64,000 nucleotides of DNA, taken from positions 1,922,001 to 1,986,000 of the forward strand of contig NZ_CP043420.1 in assembly GCF_008247605.1 (NCBI RefSeq), read 5' to 3'. This document shows, in pieces, positions 44,253-53,999 of the stretch. Made by a program: the position numbers and the translations under genes. The DNA comes from Kushneria phosphatilytica (GTDB lineage: Bacteria > Pseudomonadota > Gammaproteobacteria > Pseudomonadales > Halomonadaceae). The stretch's first letter is position 1. Each line of letters starts with the position of its first letter. A model generated the notes under the pieces. It saw only the letters and a list, made by a program, of their open reading frames with translations, was not told where the DNA came from and searched no databases.

Positions 44253-44329
44253 TGGTAGGACCGAGCGGATTTGAACCGCTGACCTCCACGATGTCAACGT
44301 GGCGCTCTAACCAACTGAGCTACGGTCCT
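44253..44329 (-). tRNA. tRNA-Val (anticodon GAC)
   Basis: Same cloverleaf and anticodon as the neighbouring copy, with encoded CCA. First gene of the two-tRNA transcript; GAC reads GUC and GUU codons. Confidence 0.97.
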
Positions 44330-44404
44330 GCACAATCATGACGATATTCGAGAGGCAGATCAGGCATCTGGTGTCCCCTGTGTGCCTCCCGATAACGCTG
44401 CGAT

Positions 44405-44432
44405 ATTGTACTGATTCTATTGCCCGGCGCAA
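44405..44432 (-). promoter_or_regulatory. Promoter for the tRNA-Val pair
   Basis: On the minus strand TTGCGC, 16 nt, TACAAT, about 76 nt upstream of the first tRNA. The -10 is 5/6 of consensus; the -35 is weak. Confidence 0.55.
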
Positions 44433-44454
44433 CCGTTGAATGACCGGTTTGTGC

Positions 44455-45180
44455 TTATGGTAAAAGAATCAAACCATACCAGAGCAGTCCACCCAGACCC
44501 GCGCCGATAATCGGCCCAAGGACGGGTACCCAGGCGTAGCCCCAATCACAGCCGCCCTTGCCATGAATCGGCAGCGCCGCATGCGCCAGACGCGGTCCAA
44601 GATCACGCGCCGGGTTGATTGCATAGCCTGTTGGCCCCCCCAGAGAGAGTCCGACCGCCCAGACCAGGCCCCCTACCAGAAACGGCAACAATCCCGGCGA
44701 TATATTCTGCGTAGAAGCGATTCCGCCCAGACATAGTAGAAAGATGGCAGTACTGACGATTTCACACAGCACGTTGCCAAAAGGACTGCGGATACCAGGG
44801 TCGGTGCAGAACACAGCCAGTTTGAGCTCTTTCTCCGGAGTGGCCCGAAAATGGGGTAAATAGGCCAGCCAGACCAGCACACCACCAGCAAAGCCACCAG
44901 CAATCTGCGCCACGATGTAGGCGAAGATCATGGCCGGATCCTGATGCATGCCGGTAATCCATTTGGCCAACGTCACCGCTGGATTGATGTCGGCATCCGG
45001 CGAACCAGTCGCCGTTGCGACAAACACGGCCACCATGACCGCCAATCCCCAACCGGTGGCAATCACGATCCAGTCGGCTCCGGAGCCCTTTGTTTTTCTC
45101 AATACCACGTTGGCCACGACACCATCACCGAATACGATCAGTGTCATGGTGCCAAGAAACTCTCCCACCAGGGCATGCAT
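44455..45180 (-). CDS. glpF: Glycerol uptake facilitator GlpF
   Basis: Aquaglyceroporin (241 aa) with six membrane helices. Both NPA half-helix motifs are present: DADINPAVTLAKW and GYAINPARDLGPRL, where the Asp after the second NPA motif marks glycerol channels. Downstream of glpK, the reverse of the enteric glpFK order. ATG at 45180 has GGAG upstream. Confidence 0.96.
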   Translation of the reverse strand: MHALVGEFLGTMTLIVFGDGVVANVVLRKTKGSGADWIVIATGWGLAVMVAVFVATATGSPDADINPAVTLAKWITGMHQDPAMIFAYIVAQIAGGFAGGVLVWLAYLPHFRATPEKELKLAVFCTDPGIRSPFGNVLCEIVSTAIFLLCLGGIASTQNISPGLLPFLVGGLVWAVGLSLGGPTGYAINPARDLGPRLAHAALPIHGKGGCDWGYAWVPVLGPIIGAGLGGLLWYGLILLP

Positions 45181-45242
45181 GGCGTGCTCCTTTCAAAACA
45201 CCCGAATGCGGTTGGCAACCGACTCGAAAGCCGGCGATTAAA

Positions 45243-45262
45243 TGCGGGGCATACGCCCCGCA
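45243..45262 (-). terminator. Hairpin between glpK and glpF
   Basis: TGCGGGGC (45243-45250) and GCCCCGCA (45255-45262) with a 4-nt loop. Followed on the minus strand by TTTAATC, a poor T-run, so only partial termination or mRNA stabilisation is likely. Confidence 0.45.
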
Positions 45263-45273
45263 CCATTTAGCGC

Positions 45274-46773
45274 TCAGCTCTCTCCGGTATCACCGGAGCG
45301 AACCCTGTCGACGGCTTCCAGCCAGCCCGTGTAAAGCGAGTCACGCTCTTCTTCGCTCATCCGTGGGGAGAAGGAACGCTCGCAATTCCACAGGGAAGTG
45401 ATGTCATGGAGGGAGTCATACCAGCCGATCTGCAGCCCGGCGAGATAGGCCGACCCCAGGGCCGTGGTTTCGAGAATATAAGGTCGATCCACACGAACAT
45501 TGAGAATGTCTGCAAGGAACTGCATGACCCAGTTGTTGCTGACCATTCCTCCGTCAACCCGCAGGGTTTCAGTGGGCGCTGAAGTATCAGCATTCATGCA
45601 CTCCTGCAGATCACGCGTCTGATAGCAAACGGATTGCAGCCCGGCAGCGACGATTTCGGCGATTCCGGTGCTACGCGTCAGGCCGAAGATGGCACCACGT
45701 GCCTGCGGATCCCAGTGTGGCGCGCCAAGGCCGGTAAAGGCCGGTACCAGATAAACGCCATGACCCACACCGGTCTTGCGGGCCAGGGTTTCAGTTTCCG
45801 AAGCATCCTGAAACAGCTTGAGGCCATCACGCATCCATTGCACGGTAGCGCCAGCCACGAAGATACTGCCCTCCATGGCGTAGGTCACCTTGCCGTTAAT
45901 ACGATAACCGACAGTAGTCAGTAGCTTGTTTTTGGACAGCTCAGCCTTGTCGCCCGTATTCATGATCATGAAACACCCTGTCCCATAGGTGCTTTTGACC
46001 ATGCCCGGCTCGAAACAGGCCTGTCCCACCAGCGCTGCCTGCTGATCGCCTGCCACCCCGGCGATCAGTACCGAGGCACCCAACAACTGAGCATCGGTTT
46101 TACCGAATTCGGCGCTGCAATCCATCACCTCTGGCATCATCGATTCGGGAATACCGAACAGCTCGAGCAATTCGCTATCCCAACACTGCTCATGAATGTT
46201 GAACAAACAAGTTCGGGAAGCATTGGTCGCATCGGTGCGGTGCTGGCGACCACCGGTCAGCTTCCAGATCAGATAGCTGTCAACAGTACCGAACAACAGC
46301 TCTCCACGCTCTGCACGCTCACGGGCTCCTTCGACATTTTCGAGCAGCCAGTGCACCTTGGATGCAGAGAAATAAGGATCAATCAGCAGTCCCGTTTTCG
46401 CCTGGATGGTTTCCGTATGCCCTGCCCGGCGAAGCTGCTGGCAATAATCGCTGGTACGTCGATCCTGCCAGACGATGGCATTATGGATGGGCTCACCGGT
46501 ATGACGATCCCAGACAATGGCGGTTTCGCGCTGGTTGGTGATACTCAGGGCCGCAATATCATGGATGGTCTTGCCCGCATTGGTCAGCGCCTGACGCGCC
46601 GTTCGCAATGTGGATTGCCAGATATCGTCAACATTGTGCTCTACCCAGCCGCTACCGGGAAAATGCTGGGGAAATTCTTCCTGAGCCAGCCCTACGACCT
46701 GACCTTCCCGATTGAACAGAATGGTTCGGGTACTCGTTGTTCCCTGATCGATGGAAAGTATGCAGGAGGTCAT
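45274..46773 (-). CDS. glpK: Glycerol kinase
   Basis: Phosphorylates glycerol to sn-glycerol-3-phosphate (499 aa, FGGY family). N-terminal [19 protein letters not shown] binds phosphate; [12 protein letters not shown] and [13 protein letters not shown] line the glycerol site. [13 protein letters not shown] and the FGGY-type signature around [18 protein letters not shown] complete the fold. It precedes glpF; two GlpR operators lie in the 339-nt region upstream. Confidence 0.97.
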   Translation of the reverse strand: MTSCILSIDQGTTSTRTILFNREGQVVGLAQEEFPQHFPGSGWVEHNVDDIWQSTLRTARQALTNAGKTIHDIAALSITNQRETAIVWDRHTGEPIHNAIVWQDRRTSDYCQQLRRAGHTETIQAKTGLLIDPYFSASKVHWLLENVEGARERAERGELLFGTVDSYLIWKLTGGRQHRTDATNASRTCLFNIHEQCWDSELLELFGIPESMMPEVMDCSAEFGKTDAQLLGASVLIAGVAGDQQAALVGQACFEPGMVKSTYGTGCFMIMNTGDKAELSKNKLLTTVGYRINGKVTYAMEGSIFVAGATVQWMRDGLKLFQDASETETLARKTGVGHGVYLVPAFTGLGAPHWDPQARGAIFGLTRSTGIAEIVAAGLQSVCYQTRDLQECMNADTSAPTETLRVDGGMVSNNWVMQFLADILNVRVDRPYILETTALGSAYLAGLQIGWYDSLHDITSLWNCERSFSPRMSEEERDSLYTGWLEAVDRVRSGDTGES

Positions 46774-46862
46774 GATCGTACTCCTAGTTGGGTATGAGGC
46801 GTCATGAAAAGAATGTCTGTCGATAGTGACGCCGGTTCGAAAGCATGTTCACTCACTGACGC

Positions 46863-46882
46863 AATTTTCGGTATCGAACTTT
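46863..46882. promoter_or_regulatory. Candidate GlpR operator 1 (glpK side)
   Basis: AATTTTCGGTATCGAACTTT matches the E. coli operator consensus WATGTTCGWTAWCGAACATW at 17 of 20 positions. About 90 nt upstream of glpK. Confidence 0.6.
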
Positions 46883-46926
46883 CGAATAGTTCATTTTCCC
46901 GTAACTGCCTCGATGAACACCGTCGT

Positions 46927-46946
46927 AATGATCGCTTTCGAACATA
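46927..46946. promoter_or_regulatory. Candidate GlpR operator 2
   Basis: AATGATCGCTTTCGAACATA matches the same consensus at 17 of 20 positions, including the whole CGAACAT half. Its centre is 64 bp (six helical turns) from operator 1, which would allow cooperative or looped binding. Confidence 0.65.
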
Positions 46947-47112
46947 TAGATTTCATCTCTCGGCAACAATTGTCCAACCCTCGAAAATGATTAGACTTTT
47001 GTCTACGCCAGCAGTAACAGCACATTTTACTTGTGCAGCGCTAACATGGGCTGCAGGCATACAACCATGTCTATCCTGATGCCATCCGCCAGCAAAATTG
47101 GACCACTGAAAC

Positions 47113-47922
47113 GTGCGACAGTCTCAGAGACACCAGGCCATCCTGGATTTCGTCAGACAACGCGGTTACGCCTCGATCGAACAATTGACCGATCATTTCG
47201 GCGTCACGCCTCAGACCATTCGACGTGACCTCAATCAACTCGCCGATGCCGGCAAACTTCGGCGGGTACATGGCGGCGCAGGCATGGAATCCAGCACCGT
47301 CAACACTGCCTACAGTGATCGCAAGCTGATCAACCACGAAGCCAAGGCACGCATTGCACGTTGCCTGGCCGAGCAGATACCTGATCGCAGTTCGCTTTTT
47401 ATCAATATCGGGACCAGTACCGAACTGGTGGCCGAGGCCCTGCTTGCTCATCACGAGCTGGAAGTTATTACCAACAACCTCAATGTCGCCGCCATTCTGC
47501 AGCATCGGGAAGACTTTAACGTGGTGATTGCCGGTGGGTCCGTACGTTCCAGGGATGGAGGCATCATCGGGGAAGCCACCATCGACTTCATCAACCAGTT
47601 CAAGGTTGATTACGGCATCATCGGCATCAGCAGCATCGATGAGGATGGGGCTTTGCTTGACTATGATTATCAGGAAGTGCGTGTCGCTCAGGCCATTATC
47701 AATAATTCGCGACAGGTATTTCTGGCAGCCGATCACTCCAAGTTTTCTCGTAATGCCGTGGTGCGCCTGGGCAACTTACGTCAGGTGAATGCCCTGTTCA
47801 CCGATCGTGATCCGCCGGCAGCAATCCGTCGCCTGATGCGTGAAGAGGATATTGCACTGCATATCTGCCCTGGCACTGACGCCGATGAATCGGAGGAAAC
47901 GGACCTGACCCAGACACTCTGA
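47113..47922 (+). CDS. glpR: DeoR-family glycerol regulon repressor GlpR
   Basis: A 269-residue repressor. The N-terminal winged helix-turn-helix is [20 protein letters not shown] then [20 protein letters not shown]. The C-terminal sugar-phosphate domain has [30 protein letters not shown] and a DHSKF motif. It would bind glycerol-3-phosphate and control glpKF and glpD. GTG start at 47113. It sits between the two sets it controls. Confidence 0.93.
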   Translation: MRQSQRHQAILDFVRQRGYASIEQLTDHFGVTPQTIRRDLNQLADAGKLRRVHGGAGMESSTVNTAYSDRKLINHEAKARIARCLAEQIPDRSSLFINIGTSTELVAEALLAHHELEVITNNLNVAAILQHREDFNVVIAGGSVRSRDGGIIGEATIDFINQFKVDYGIIGISSIDEDGALLDYDYQEVRVAQAIINNSRQVFLAADHSKFSRNAVVRLGNLRQVNALFTDRDPPAAIRRLMREEDIALHICPGTDADESEETDLTQTL

Positions 47923-47957
47923 GCAGCCGGCAGTCACGCAAACGAAGTATCAGCGCC

Positions 47958-48011
47958 TTTCGCGGATGCGAAATGAAATGTTCGGAGTTGAATATTTCAT
48001 TTTCATTTGCG
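47958..48011. promoter_or_regulatory. glpD upstream dyads, candidate GlpR site
   Basis: AATGTTCGGAGTTGAATATT (47977-47996) matches the GlpR consensus at 15 of 20 positions. Around it are TTTCGC-GGAT-GCGAAA (47958-47973) and the imperfect inverted pair TGCGAAATGAAATG / CATTTTCATTTGCG (47967-47980, 47998-48011). Confidence 0.5.
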
Positions 48012-48094
48012 AAAGTTGGTGACAGAAACGAAGATGGCTTCAGCTGTCGACCCTTTCCTGAATCACGTGGCGCGATCACGCGCAAGGCGGGCGC

Positions 48095-49624
48095 ATGACT
48101 ACCGAACATACCACTACCACCACGCCAACTCTGGATCTCTTTGTGATTGGCGGCGGTATCAACGGCACCGGTATCGCCAATGACGCCGCGGGCCGAGGCC
48201 TGAAAGTCGGCCTGTGTGAGCAGAATGACCTGGCCAGCGCGACATCTTCTGCTTCCAGCAAGCTCATTCATGGTGGCTTGCGTTATCTGGAACATTACGA
48301 ATTCCGCCTGGTACGCGAAGCTCTGCATGAGCGCGAGGTCCTGTTGAAAAAGGCCCCTCACATCGTCTGGCCAATGCGCTTCATCCTGCCGCATCAGTCT
48401 CATTTGCGTCCGGCCTGGATGCTCCGCGCTGGCCTGTTCCTTTACGATCATCTCAGTTCCCGCGATACCCTGCCGGGTGCTCGCAGCCTGCGTTTTGGAA
48501 ATGACAGCCCGCTCAAGCGCGATATCAAACGTGGCTTTGAATATTCCGATTGCTGGGTCGACGACGCCCGCATGGTCGTGCTCAATGCCCTGCAGGCGAG
48601 CCAGCAGGGAGCGGAAGTGCTTACTCGAACACGCTGCATTGAAGCGGTGGAAGAAGATAACGAGTGGGTATTAACACTTGAGAATCTTGTCAGCGGTGAG
48701 CGTGTAACCCGACGCGCCAGGGCACTGGTCAACGCAGCCGGCCCCTGGGTAGAAGCCTTTATCAGAGGCAACACGAAACGTACATCACGCTATGGCATCA
48801 ACATGATCAAGGGCAGCCATATCGTGACCCGACGTATCAACCGCGATGAACGCGCCTATATCCTTCAAAATGAGGACAAGCGTATCGTTTTTGTCCTGCC
48901 CTGGCAGGGTGAGTACAGCCTTATCGGTACAACGGATGTCAATTATGATGGTGATCCTGCCAATATCACTATCAGCGAAGAAGAAACCGATTACCTGCTC
49001 AAGGTCATCAATGACCACTTTGAAGCGCCGATCAGCCGCGACGATATCGTTACCAGCTATTCCGGTGTACGCCCCCTGTGTGATGACGAATCCGATGACC
49101 CGTCTGCCATGAGTCGTGACTATACCCTCGACCTGGACAGCAAGGGCGCGCCCATGCTTTCGGTGTTTGGGGGCAAGATCACTACCTTCCGCAAACTGGC
49201 CGAAGCCGCCATGGCAGAGCTGGCCCCCTGGTTTCCGAACATGGGAGAGGCATGGACCGCTGACGCCACCATGCCAGGGGGCGCCATTCCGGGACGGCTG
49301 GAGTATGCCCGTCGGCTCGAGCAGGATTACCCTTTTCTTGGCGAAGAGCGCGCTCGGCGTTTTGCCTCCAGCTACGGTGCGCTGTGTGAACAGTTCCTGC
49401 GGGGGGTCACCTCGCTCGAGGACCTGGGAGAGGATTTCGGCGGCGGAATGACGCGTGCCGAGGTCGATTACCTTATCGATCACGAATGGGCGTTAAGCGT
49501 GGAGGATATTCTCTGGCGCCGCACCAAGATGGACATGCACTTCGATGAGACACAGCGCCAACGCCTGAATGCCTACGTCGAGGAGCGCACGGTCCAAAAG
49601 GCCGAGCATCCCGAGCCTGCCTGA
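48095..49624 (+). CDS. glpD: Aerobic glycerol-3-phosphate dehydrogenase
   Basis: Membrane-associated FAD enzyme (509 aa) that oxidises glycerol-3-phosphate to DHAP and passes electrons to quinone. The N-terminal FAD motif is FVIGGGINGTGIANDAAGRG, then SSKLIHGGLRYLEHYEFRLV; GSHIVTRRIN and YSGVRPLCDD follow. The C-terminal DUF-type helical domain is intact. With glpK, glpF and glpR it completes glycerol dissimilation. Confidence 0.97.
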   Translation: MTTEHTTTTTPTLDLFVIGGGINGTGIANDAAGRGLKVGLCEQNDLASATSSASSKLIHGGLRYLEHYEFRLVREALHEREVLLKKAPHIVWPMRFILPHQSHLRPAWMLRAGLFLYDHLSSRDTLPGARSLRFGNDSPLKRDIKRGFEYSDCWVDDARMVVLNALQASQQGAEVLTRTRCIEAVEEDNEWVLTLENLVSGERVTRRARALVNAAGPWVEAFIRGNTKRTSRYGINMIKGSHIVTRRINRDERAYILQNEDKRIVFVLPWQGEYSLIGTTDVNYDGDPANITISEEETDYLLKVINDHFEAPISRDDIVTSYSGVRPLCDDESDDPSAMSRDYTLDLDSKGAPMLSVFGGKITTFRKLAEAAMAELAPWFPNMGEAWTADATMPGGAIPGRLEYARRLEQDYPFLGEERARRFASSYGALCEQFLRGVTSLEDLGEDFGGGMTRAEVDYLIDHEWALSVEDILWRRTKMDMHFDETQRQRLNAYVEERTVQKAEHPEPA

Positions 49625-49663
49625 CACGAGCACAACACTCGTCCGTCCGAAGCTTCATGAAAG

Positions 49664-49694
49664 ACGCCCCGGTAGCTCATACCGGGGCGTTTTT
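49664..49694 (+). terminator. Terminator between glpD and fumC
   Basis: ACGCCCCGGT (49664-49673) pairs with ACCGGGGCGT (49681-49690), followed by TTTT. On the minus strand TCTTTC follows, so it may serve convergent fumC too. Confidence 0.92.
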
Positions 49695-49713
49695 CATGGA
49701 AAGGCGCGATGAC

Positions 49714-51093
49714 TCAGCCCTGAATGCCCCCCTGGGTCAGGTGGGCCGGGTCCAGATGTCGCTCGAGTTCCTCACGGGAAAGCTCGGTTTGTTCTTCAGC
49801 AACATCAATAATGGGACGCCCTTCCTGGTAGGCTTTCTTGGCCACCTGAGCAGCAGCGTTGTAGCCGATTACCGGATTGAGAGCCGTCACCAGTACCGGA
49901 TTCTTTGCCAGGGGCTGCTCGATACTGTCACGCCGTACATTGAAGCTTTTGATTGCCTTGTCGGCCAGCAATCGCGATACGTTATTGAGCAGATGGATCG
50001 AGCCCAGCACATTGTGTGCCATCAGCGGCAGCATTACATTAAGCTGAAAGTTGCCCGACTGCCCGCCCACGGTAATCGCCGCATCATTACCGATAACCTG
50101 AGAGGCCACCTGAGCAGCTGATTCGGGAATAACCGGATTGACCTTGCCTGGCATGATCGAACTGCCCGGCTGCAAAGCCTCGAGTTCGATCTCGCCAAGA
50201 CCGGCCAGCGGCCCGGAATTCATCCAGCGCAGATCGTTGCTGATCTTCATCAGAGCACAGGCATAAGCCTTGAGATGACCGGAAAGCTCGACCGTGGCGT
50301 CCTGCGATCCAAGGCTGGCAAAGAAGCTGTCGCTGGGCCGAAAGCTCAGGCCCGTATGTTCGGAGAGTTTGCGAGCGAAGCGCTCGGCAAATTCGGGATG
50401 CGCATTGATCCCGGTCCCCACGGCCGTACCGCCCTGAGCCAAACGCGCCAGACGCGACATGACACCTTCAAGGCGCTCGATGGATTGAGCGACCTGATCA
50501 GCCCAACCCCCCATTTCCTGACTCATCCGAACCGGCATGGCATCCATGAGATGAGTACGCCCGGTTTTCACGACATCATCCAGCGACTTGCCCTTCTCTT
50601 CGATCATCTGCTGAAGATGGCGCAATGTTGGCAACAAGCGCTCCTGCAGCTCCAGGCTGCAAGCGATATGCAGCGCAGTGGGAATGGTGTCGTTGCTGCT
50701 CTGCCCCATGTTGACATGATCATTGGGCCCGACTTCCAGCCCCTCCCTGGACGCCAGATGCGAAATGACCTCATTGACGTTCATATTGGTGGAAGTCCCG
50801 GAACCGGTCTGAAAAACATCGACCGGAAACTGATCACCATACTGCCCGTCGATAAGCGCATCGGCGGCTTCGATGATCGCTTTTGCCCGCGCCTCATCGA
50901 GCAGGCCAAGATCGAAATTGACCTCGGCCGCGGCTCGCTTGACCCGCGCTACCGCACGTATGAACTGGGGCGGCAATGGCTGACCGCTGACCGGAAAATT
51001 GTCAATGGCCCGCTGAGTCTGAGCGCCATAAAGCGCTTCCTGCGGGACTTCCAGCTCACCCATGCTGTCGCGTTCGATGCGGGTCTGGCTCAT
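49714..51093 (-). CDS. fumC: Class II fumarate hydratase
   Basis: Iron-free fumarase (459 aa) interconverting fumarate and malate. Signature GSSIMPGKVNPVIPE, active-site stretches TGSGTSTNMNVNEVI and VKTGRTHLMDAMPV. The open frame is 45 codons longer, but ATG at 51093 (MSQTRIERDSMGEL) follows GGAGGGAG and fits the family. Oxygen-stable fumarase is common under oxidative or iron-limited conditions. Confidence 0.96.
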   Translation of the reverse strand: MSQTRIERDSMGELEVPQEALYGAQTQRAIDNFPVSGQPLPPQFIRAVARVKRAAAEVNFDLGLLDEARAKAIIEAADALIDGQYGDQFPVDVFQTGSGTSTNMNVNEVISHLASREGLEVGPNDHVNMGQSSNDTIPTALHIACSLELQERLLPTLRHLQQMIEEKGKSLDDVVKTGRTHLMDAMPVRMSQEMGGWADQVAQSIERLEGVMSRLARLAQGGTAVGTGINAHPEFAERFARKLSEHTGLSFRPSDSFFASLGSQDATVELSGHLKAYACALMKISNDLRWMNSGPLAGLGEIELEALQPGSSIMPGKVNPVIPESAAQVASQVIGNDAAITVGGQSGNFQLNVMLPLMAHNVLGSIHLLNNVSRLLADKAIKSFNVRRDSIEQPLAKNPVLVTALNPVIGYNAAAQVAKKAYQEGRPIIDVAEEQTELSREELERHLDPAHLTQGGIQG

Positions 51094-51323
51094 GATCTCC
51101 CTCCTGGTAATCACTGATGGAGCACTATGGAACGACCGCAAGACAGAAAGATCTGCAATGCGATGCGAACGATGACTGGGGACAGCGACCACTGATGAAA
51201 GAGGATACTTCCGCGTACCCGGGCACACATGCCCCCTGCACTTTGCAAGGTTAGCAGTCGGGCGGCCGGATGGCTGCTGCCCGGGTATACGCGAAGAAGG
51301 CGATGGCCAGAACCGGGTGTTTC

Positions 51324-52451
51324 CTATTCGAACTCGATGACCTGGCGAATGGCACTACCATCGGCCAGACGATCGAAGCCCTCATTGATCTCGTCCAGCC
51401 CAAGCCGATGAGTCAGCAACCGCTCTACCGGCAGCCGCCCGGCCTGGTGGAGCGCGATATATTCGGGCACATCCAGGGCGGGTACGTGGCCGCCAAGATA
51501 GGACCCCTTGAGAGTGCGCTGCTCCGCAACCATGCGCGTTGGGCTGATGGCCAGGCGAACATCGGGATGCGGTAGCCCCGACGTGACGGTCGTGCCCCCA
51601 CGTCGTGTGCATTCAAAGGCAAATTCCAGGGCACTGGCCACCCCGGCAAACTCGGTGGCCAGATCCACCCCGCCGCCACTGATCTGTCGCACCTGCTCGA
51701 TGGCATCGGGATCACTACTGTTCACGGTATGCGTCGCCCCGATACTGCTGGCCATTTCAAGCTTGCTCGGATCGATATCGGCAGCAATGATCTGACGGGC
51801 ACCCGCACCAATGGCACCCAGTACCGCCGCCAGGCCAACCCCCCCCAGACCGGTCACCAGTACCGATTCTCCCAGCCGCACACCACCGGTATGCACAACC
51901 GCCCCAACCCCGGTCAAAACGGCACAACCGAACAGTGCCGCGATATGAAATGGCAGGGTCGGATCAATTCGGGTCAGTGAACGCCTTGAGGCAACCGCAT
52001 GGTCAGCAAATCCCGATACACCGATGTGATGGTAAAGCTGTTCCTCGCCGCGATGGAGTCGTAGCCCCCCGCCCAGCAACACGCCTGCAGTATTGGCAGC
52101 GGCGCCGGGTTTGCAGAGCGTCGCCTCACCGGCGAGACAGAAGTTGCAGCGCCCACAGCTGGGAGCAAAGGAAAAAACCACATGATCTCCAAGCTCCAGA
52201 TCGTCTACTCCGGGCCCTGTTTCGACGACCTCACCGGCTGCCTCATGGCCCAGAACCATCGGTAGTGGTCTTGGCCGAGCGCCATTGATGGTCGATAGAT
52301 CCGAGTGACACAGACCGGCTGCACGAATCCGCACCAGGACTTCATTGCGCTGCGGCGCCTCCAGATCAATTTCCTCGATAGTCAATGGCCTGGAGTCCCG
52401 ATAGGGACGTGGTTTTTCCATTTCACGCAGTACAGCGGCACGGGTTTTCAT
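51324..52451 (-). CDS. Zinc-dependent medium-chain alcohol dehydrogenase
   Basis: A 375-residue MDR enzyme. Catalytic zinc ligands Cys and His-Glu lie in GLCHSDLST and VLGHEAAGEVVE. The structural zinc loop is complete (CGRCNFCLAGEATLC). The Rossmann motif is VTGLGGVGLAAVLGA with AADID, suggesting NAD. It resembles the class III-like/FrmA branch in length and zinc loop, but substrate is unknown. ATG at 52451 has GGAG upstream. It lies 110 nt after, and co-directional with, a lactonase gene, so the pair could oxidise the alcohol released by ring opening. Confidence 0.9.
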   Translation of the reverse strand: MKTRAAVLREMEKPRPYRDSRPLTIEEIDLEAPQRNEVLVRIRAAGLCHSDLSTINGARPRPLPMVLGHEAAGEVVETGPGVDDLELGDHVVFSFAPSCGRCNFCLAGEATLCKPGAAANTAGVLLGGGLRLHRGEEQLYHHIGVSGFADHAVASRRSLTRIDPTLPFHIAALFGCAVLTGVGAVVHTGGVRLGESVLVTGLGGVGLAAVLGAIGAGARQIIAADIDPSKLEMASSIGATHTVNSSDPDAIEQVRQISGGGVDLATEFAGVASALEFAFECTRRGGTTVTSGLPHPDVRLAISPTRMVAEQRTLKGSYLGGHVPALDVPEYIALHQAGRLPVERLLTHRLGLDEINEGFDRLADGSAIRQVIEFE

Positions 52452-52560
52452 CTCACAACTCCAGCTGGACAGGTAGCGATACAAGGCATCCCGCAGGTTT
52501 CATAACCTCATCCGGCATGATCCTGCCGACGTCAATCTCATGCGGTCAGCGGTTGCCTTG

Positions 52561-53346
52561 TCACGTATAGAATTCAGGTGCATGCCGAAAACCGGGCCAG
52601 GCCTCGGGATCATGCCCAGTGACCACCATGGCACCGGTCTTGTCTGCCAGCGCATGCAGCTTCTGTACCGACCGGACGGTTTCGACAGTCGAAGCAAGAA
52701 AACCCGGTAGCGCCTGTTCATTCCAGTGATCGGTTGTGTAGGCCGCGTCCACGGCCAGCAGGATCGGGCCGCTATCAGGTAACTGCACCAGAAAGCTCGA
52801 GTGGCCCGGCGCATGACCGGAGGTATAAATGAACCGGATGGCACCATCACCGAAAACGTCATAGCCGTCTTCGTTTTCTTCCAGCAACTGCCACCTCAGG
52901 CCTGGCCGATCAAAATCGGCTCTGATATACCCCCCTTTCGCGAACCAGTCGGGCGCCATGGCATACTCGTATTCACGCCGACGCACGATGTGAGTGGCGT
53001 TCGGAAAGCGACCGGTCGCGCCGGTGTGATCCAGATGGAGATGGCTGTGCAATACGTAGCGCACCTCTTCCGGTGCAATCGACAGCGACTGCAGCGCAGT
53101 GACGCACCCCTCTTCCGGACGCATCACCGGTTGATAAACCGAGGTTATGGCGCCCCAGTAACCTTCAGGGTCGGACGCGCACTCCACGGCACAGCCGCCA
53201 TCGATCACGACATTGCCCTGCGGGTGAGTAATCAGGTACCAGGGTACCGGGATCTCGTACGAGTCCAGACCAGCGTTCATTTTGATATTGCACAGGCGGC
53301 ATTTGAGTGTACCCGTCTGAAGCATGTAAAGACGCATCCCCGACAT
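52561..53346 (-). CDS. AttM/BlcC-like N-acyl-homoserine lactonase or gamma-lactonase
   Basis: Metallo-beta-lactamase-fold lactonase (261 aa). The dinuclear zinc motif HSHLHLDHTGATGRFPNATH is intact, with a later His (SGHAPGHSSF) and Asp (LLAVDAAYTTDHW), and GHDPEAW near the C-terminus. From memory it is collinear with Agrobacterium AttM/BlcC, which opens gamma-butyrolactone and acyl-homoserine lactones: RLYMLQTGTLKC, EIPVPWYLITHP, ALPGFLASTVETVRSVQKL. No signal peptide, so cytoplasmic. ATG at 53346 has GGGAGGGGG upstream. Quorum quenching or lactone catabolism are both possible. Confidence 0.88.
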   Translation of the reverse strand: MSGMRLYMLQTGTLKCRLCNIKMNAGLDSYEIPVPWYLITHPQGNVVIDGGCAVECASDPEGYWGAITSVYQPVMRPEEGCVTALQSLSIAPEEVRYVLHSHLHLDHTGATGRFPNATHIVRRREYEYAMAPDWFAKGGYIRADFDRPGLRWQLLEENEDGYDVFGDGAIRFIYTSGHAPGHSSFLVQLPDSGPILLAVDAAYTTDHWNEQALPGFLASTVETVRSVQKLHALADKTGAMVVTGHDPEAWPGFRHAPEFYT

Positions 53347-53559
53347 GACCCCCTCCCGAATCCGAGAATTCCCTGTTGAATGATGCACTCACGCTATACC
53401 GCATCCCGGTATTGAAGGCATCACACCGGTGTTGCCTCGTAAAGCTGGACTTTGGTCGAGGTCGGATTCGATAACTTCTATCATGGAACAGGTGTATGGC
53501 AGGACGATGCAAGGATAGATCGTCCACCATCCATGTATTCACTACAGGAGAGGCGCATC

Positions 53560-53979
53560 ATGTGGCGACGCCAGCAACTGACGCTCAAGGCCCGCAGCCG
53601 CGGTTTTCATCTGGTAACCGAGGAAATCATCAGCGGTCTTCCCGAGATGCAGGAAATCGATATCGGCTTGCTGCATGTGCAGCTGCTGCATACTTCAGCA
53701 TCGCTGACACTCAATGAAAATGCAGATCCGGATGTGCGTCATGACATGGAAGCGTTCCTGAAAGATCGAGTGCCGGGCGATCTGCCCTACTTCCGTCATA
53801 CCATGGAAGGCCCTGACGACATGCCGGCCCACATCAAGGCAAGCCTGCTGGGGACGCAGCTGACGCTGGCCGTTGAGAAGGGTCGACTGGCCACCGGAAC
53901 CTGGCAGGGCATCTGGCTGGGGGAACATCGTGAGCATGGCGGAGCACGCCGGGTACTGGCGACACTGCAGGGTGAGTAA
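53560..53979 (+). CDS. yjbQ: YjbQ-family protein (UPF0047)
   Basis: A 139-residue YjbQ protein; E. coli YjbQ has weak thiamine-phosphate synthase activity and its real function is unsettled. Family markers: [30 protein letters not shown], and the C-terminal [20 protein letters not shown]. The frame is open 36 codons upstream, but AGGAGAGG before ATG 53560 sets the start. Confidence 0.92.
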   Translation: MWRRQQLTLKARSRGFHLVTEEIISGLPEMQEIDIGLLHVQLLHTSASLTLNENADPDVRHDMEAFLKDRVPGDLPYFRHTMEGPDDMPAHIKASLLGTQLTLAVEKGRLATGTWQGIWLGEHREHGGARRVLATLQGE

Positions 53980-53999
53980 GACACCACTGGTCTCAAGAG

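Larger units (their letters stand above)
46774..47112. promoter_or_regulatory. Divergent glpK/glpR control region
   Basis: About 340 bp, AT-richer than the genes. It contains two candidate GlpR operators (listed separately) and must hold the glpK and glpR promoters. I did not find a confident CRP site. Confidence 0.6.
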
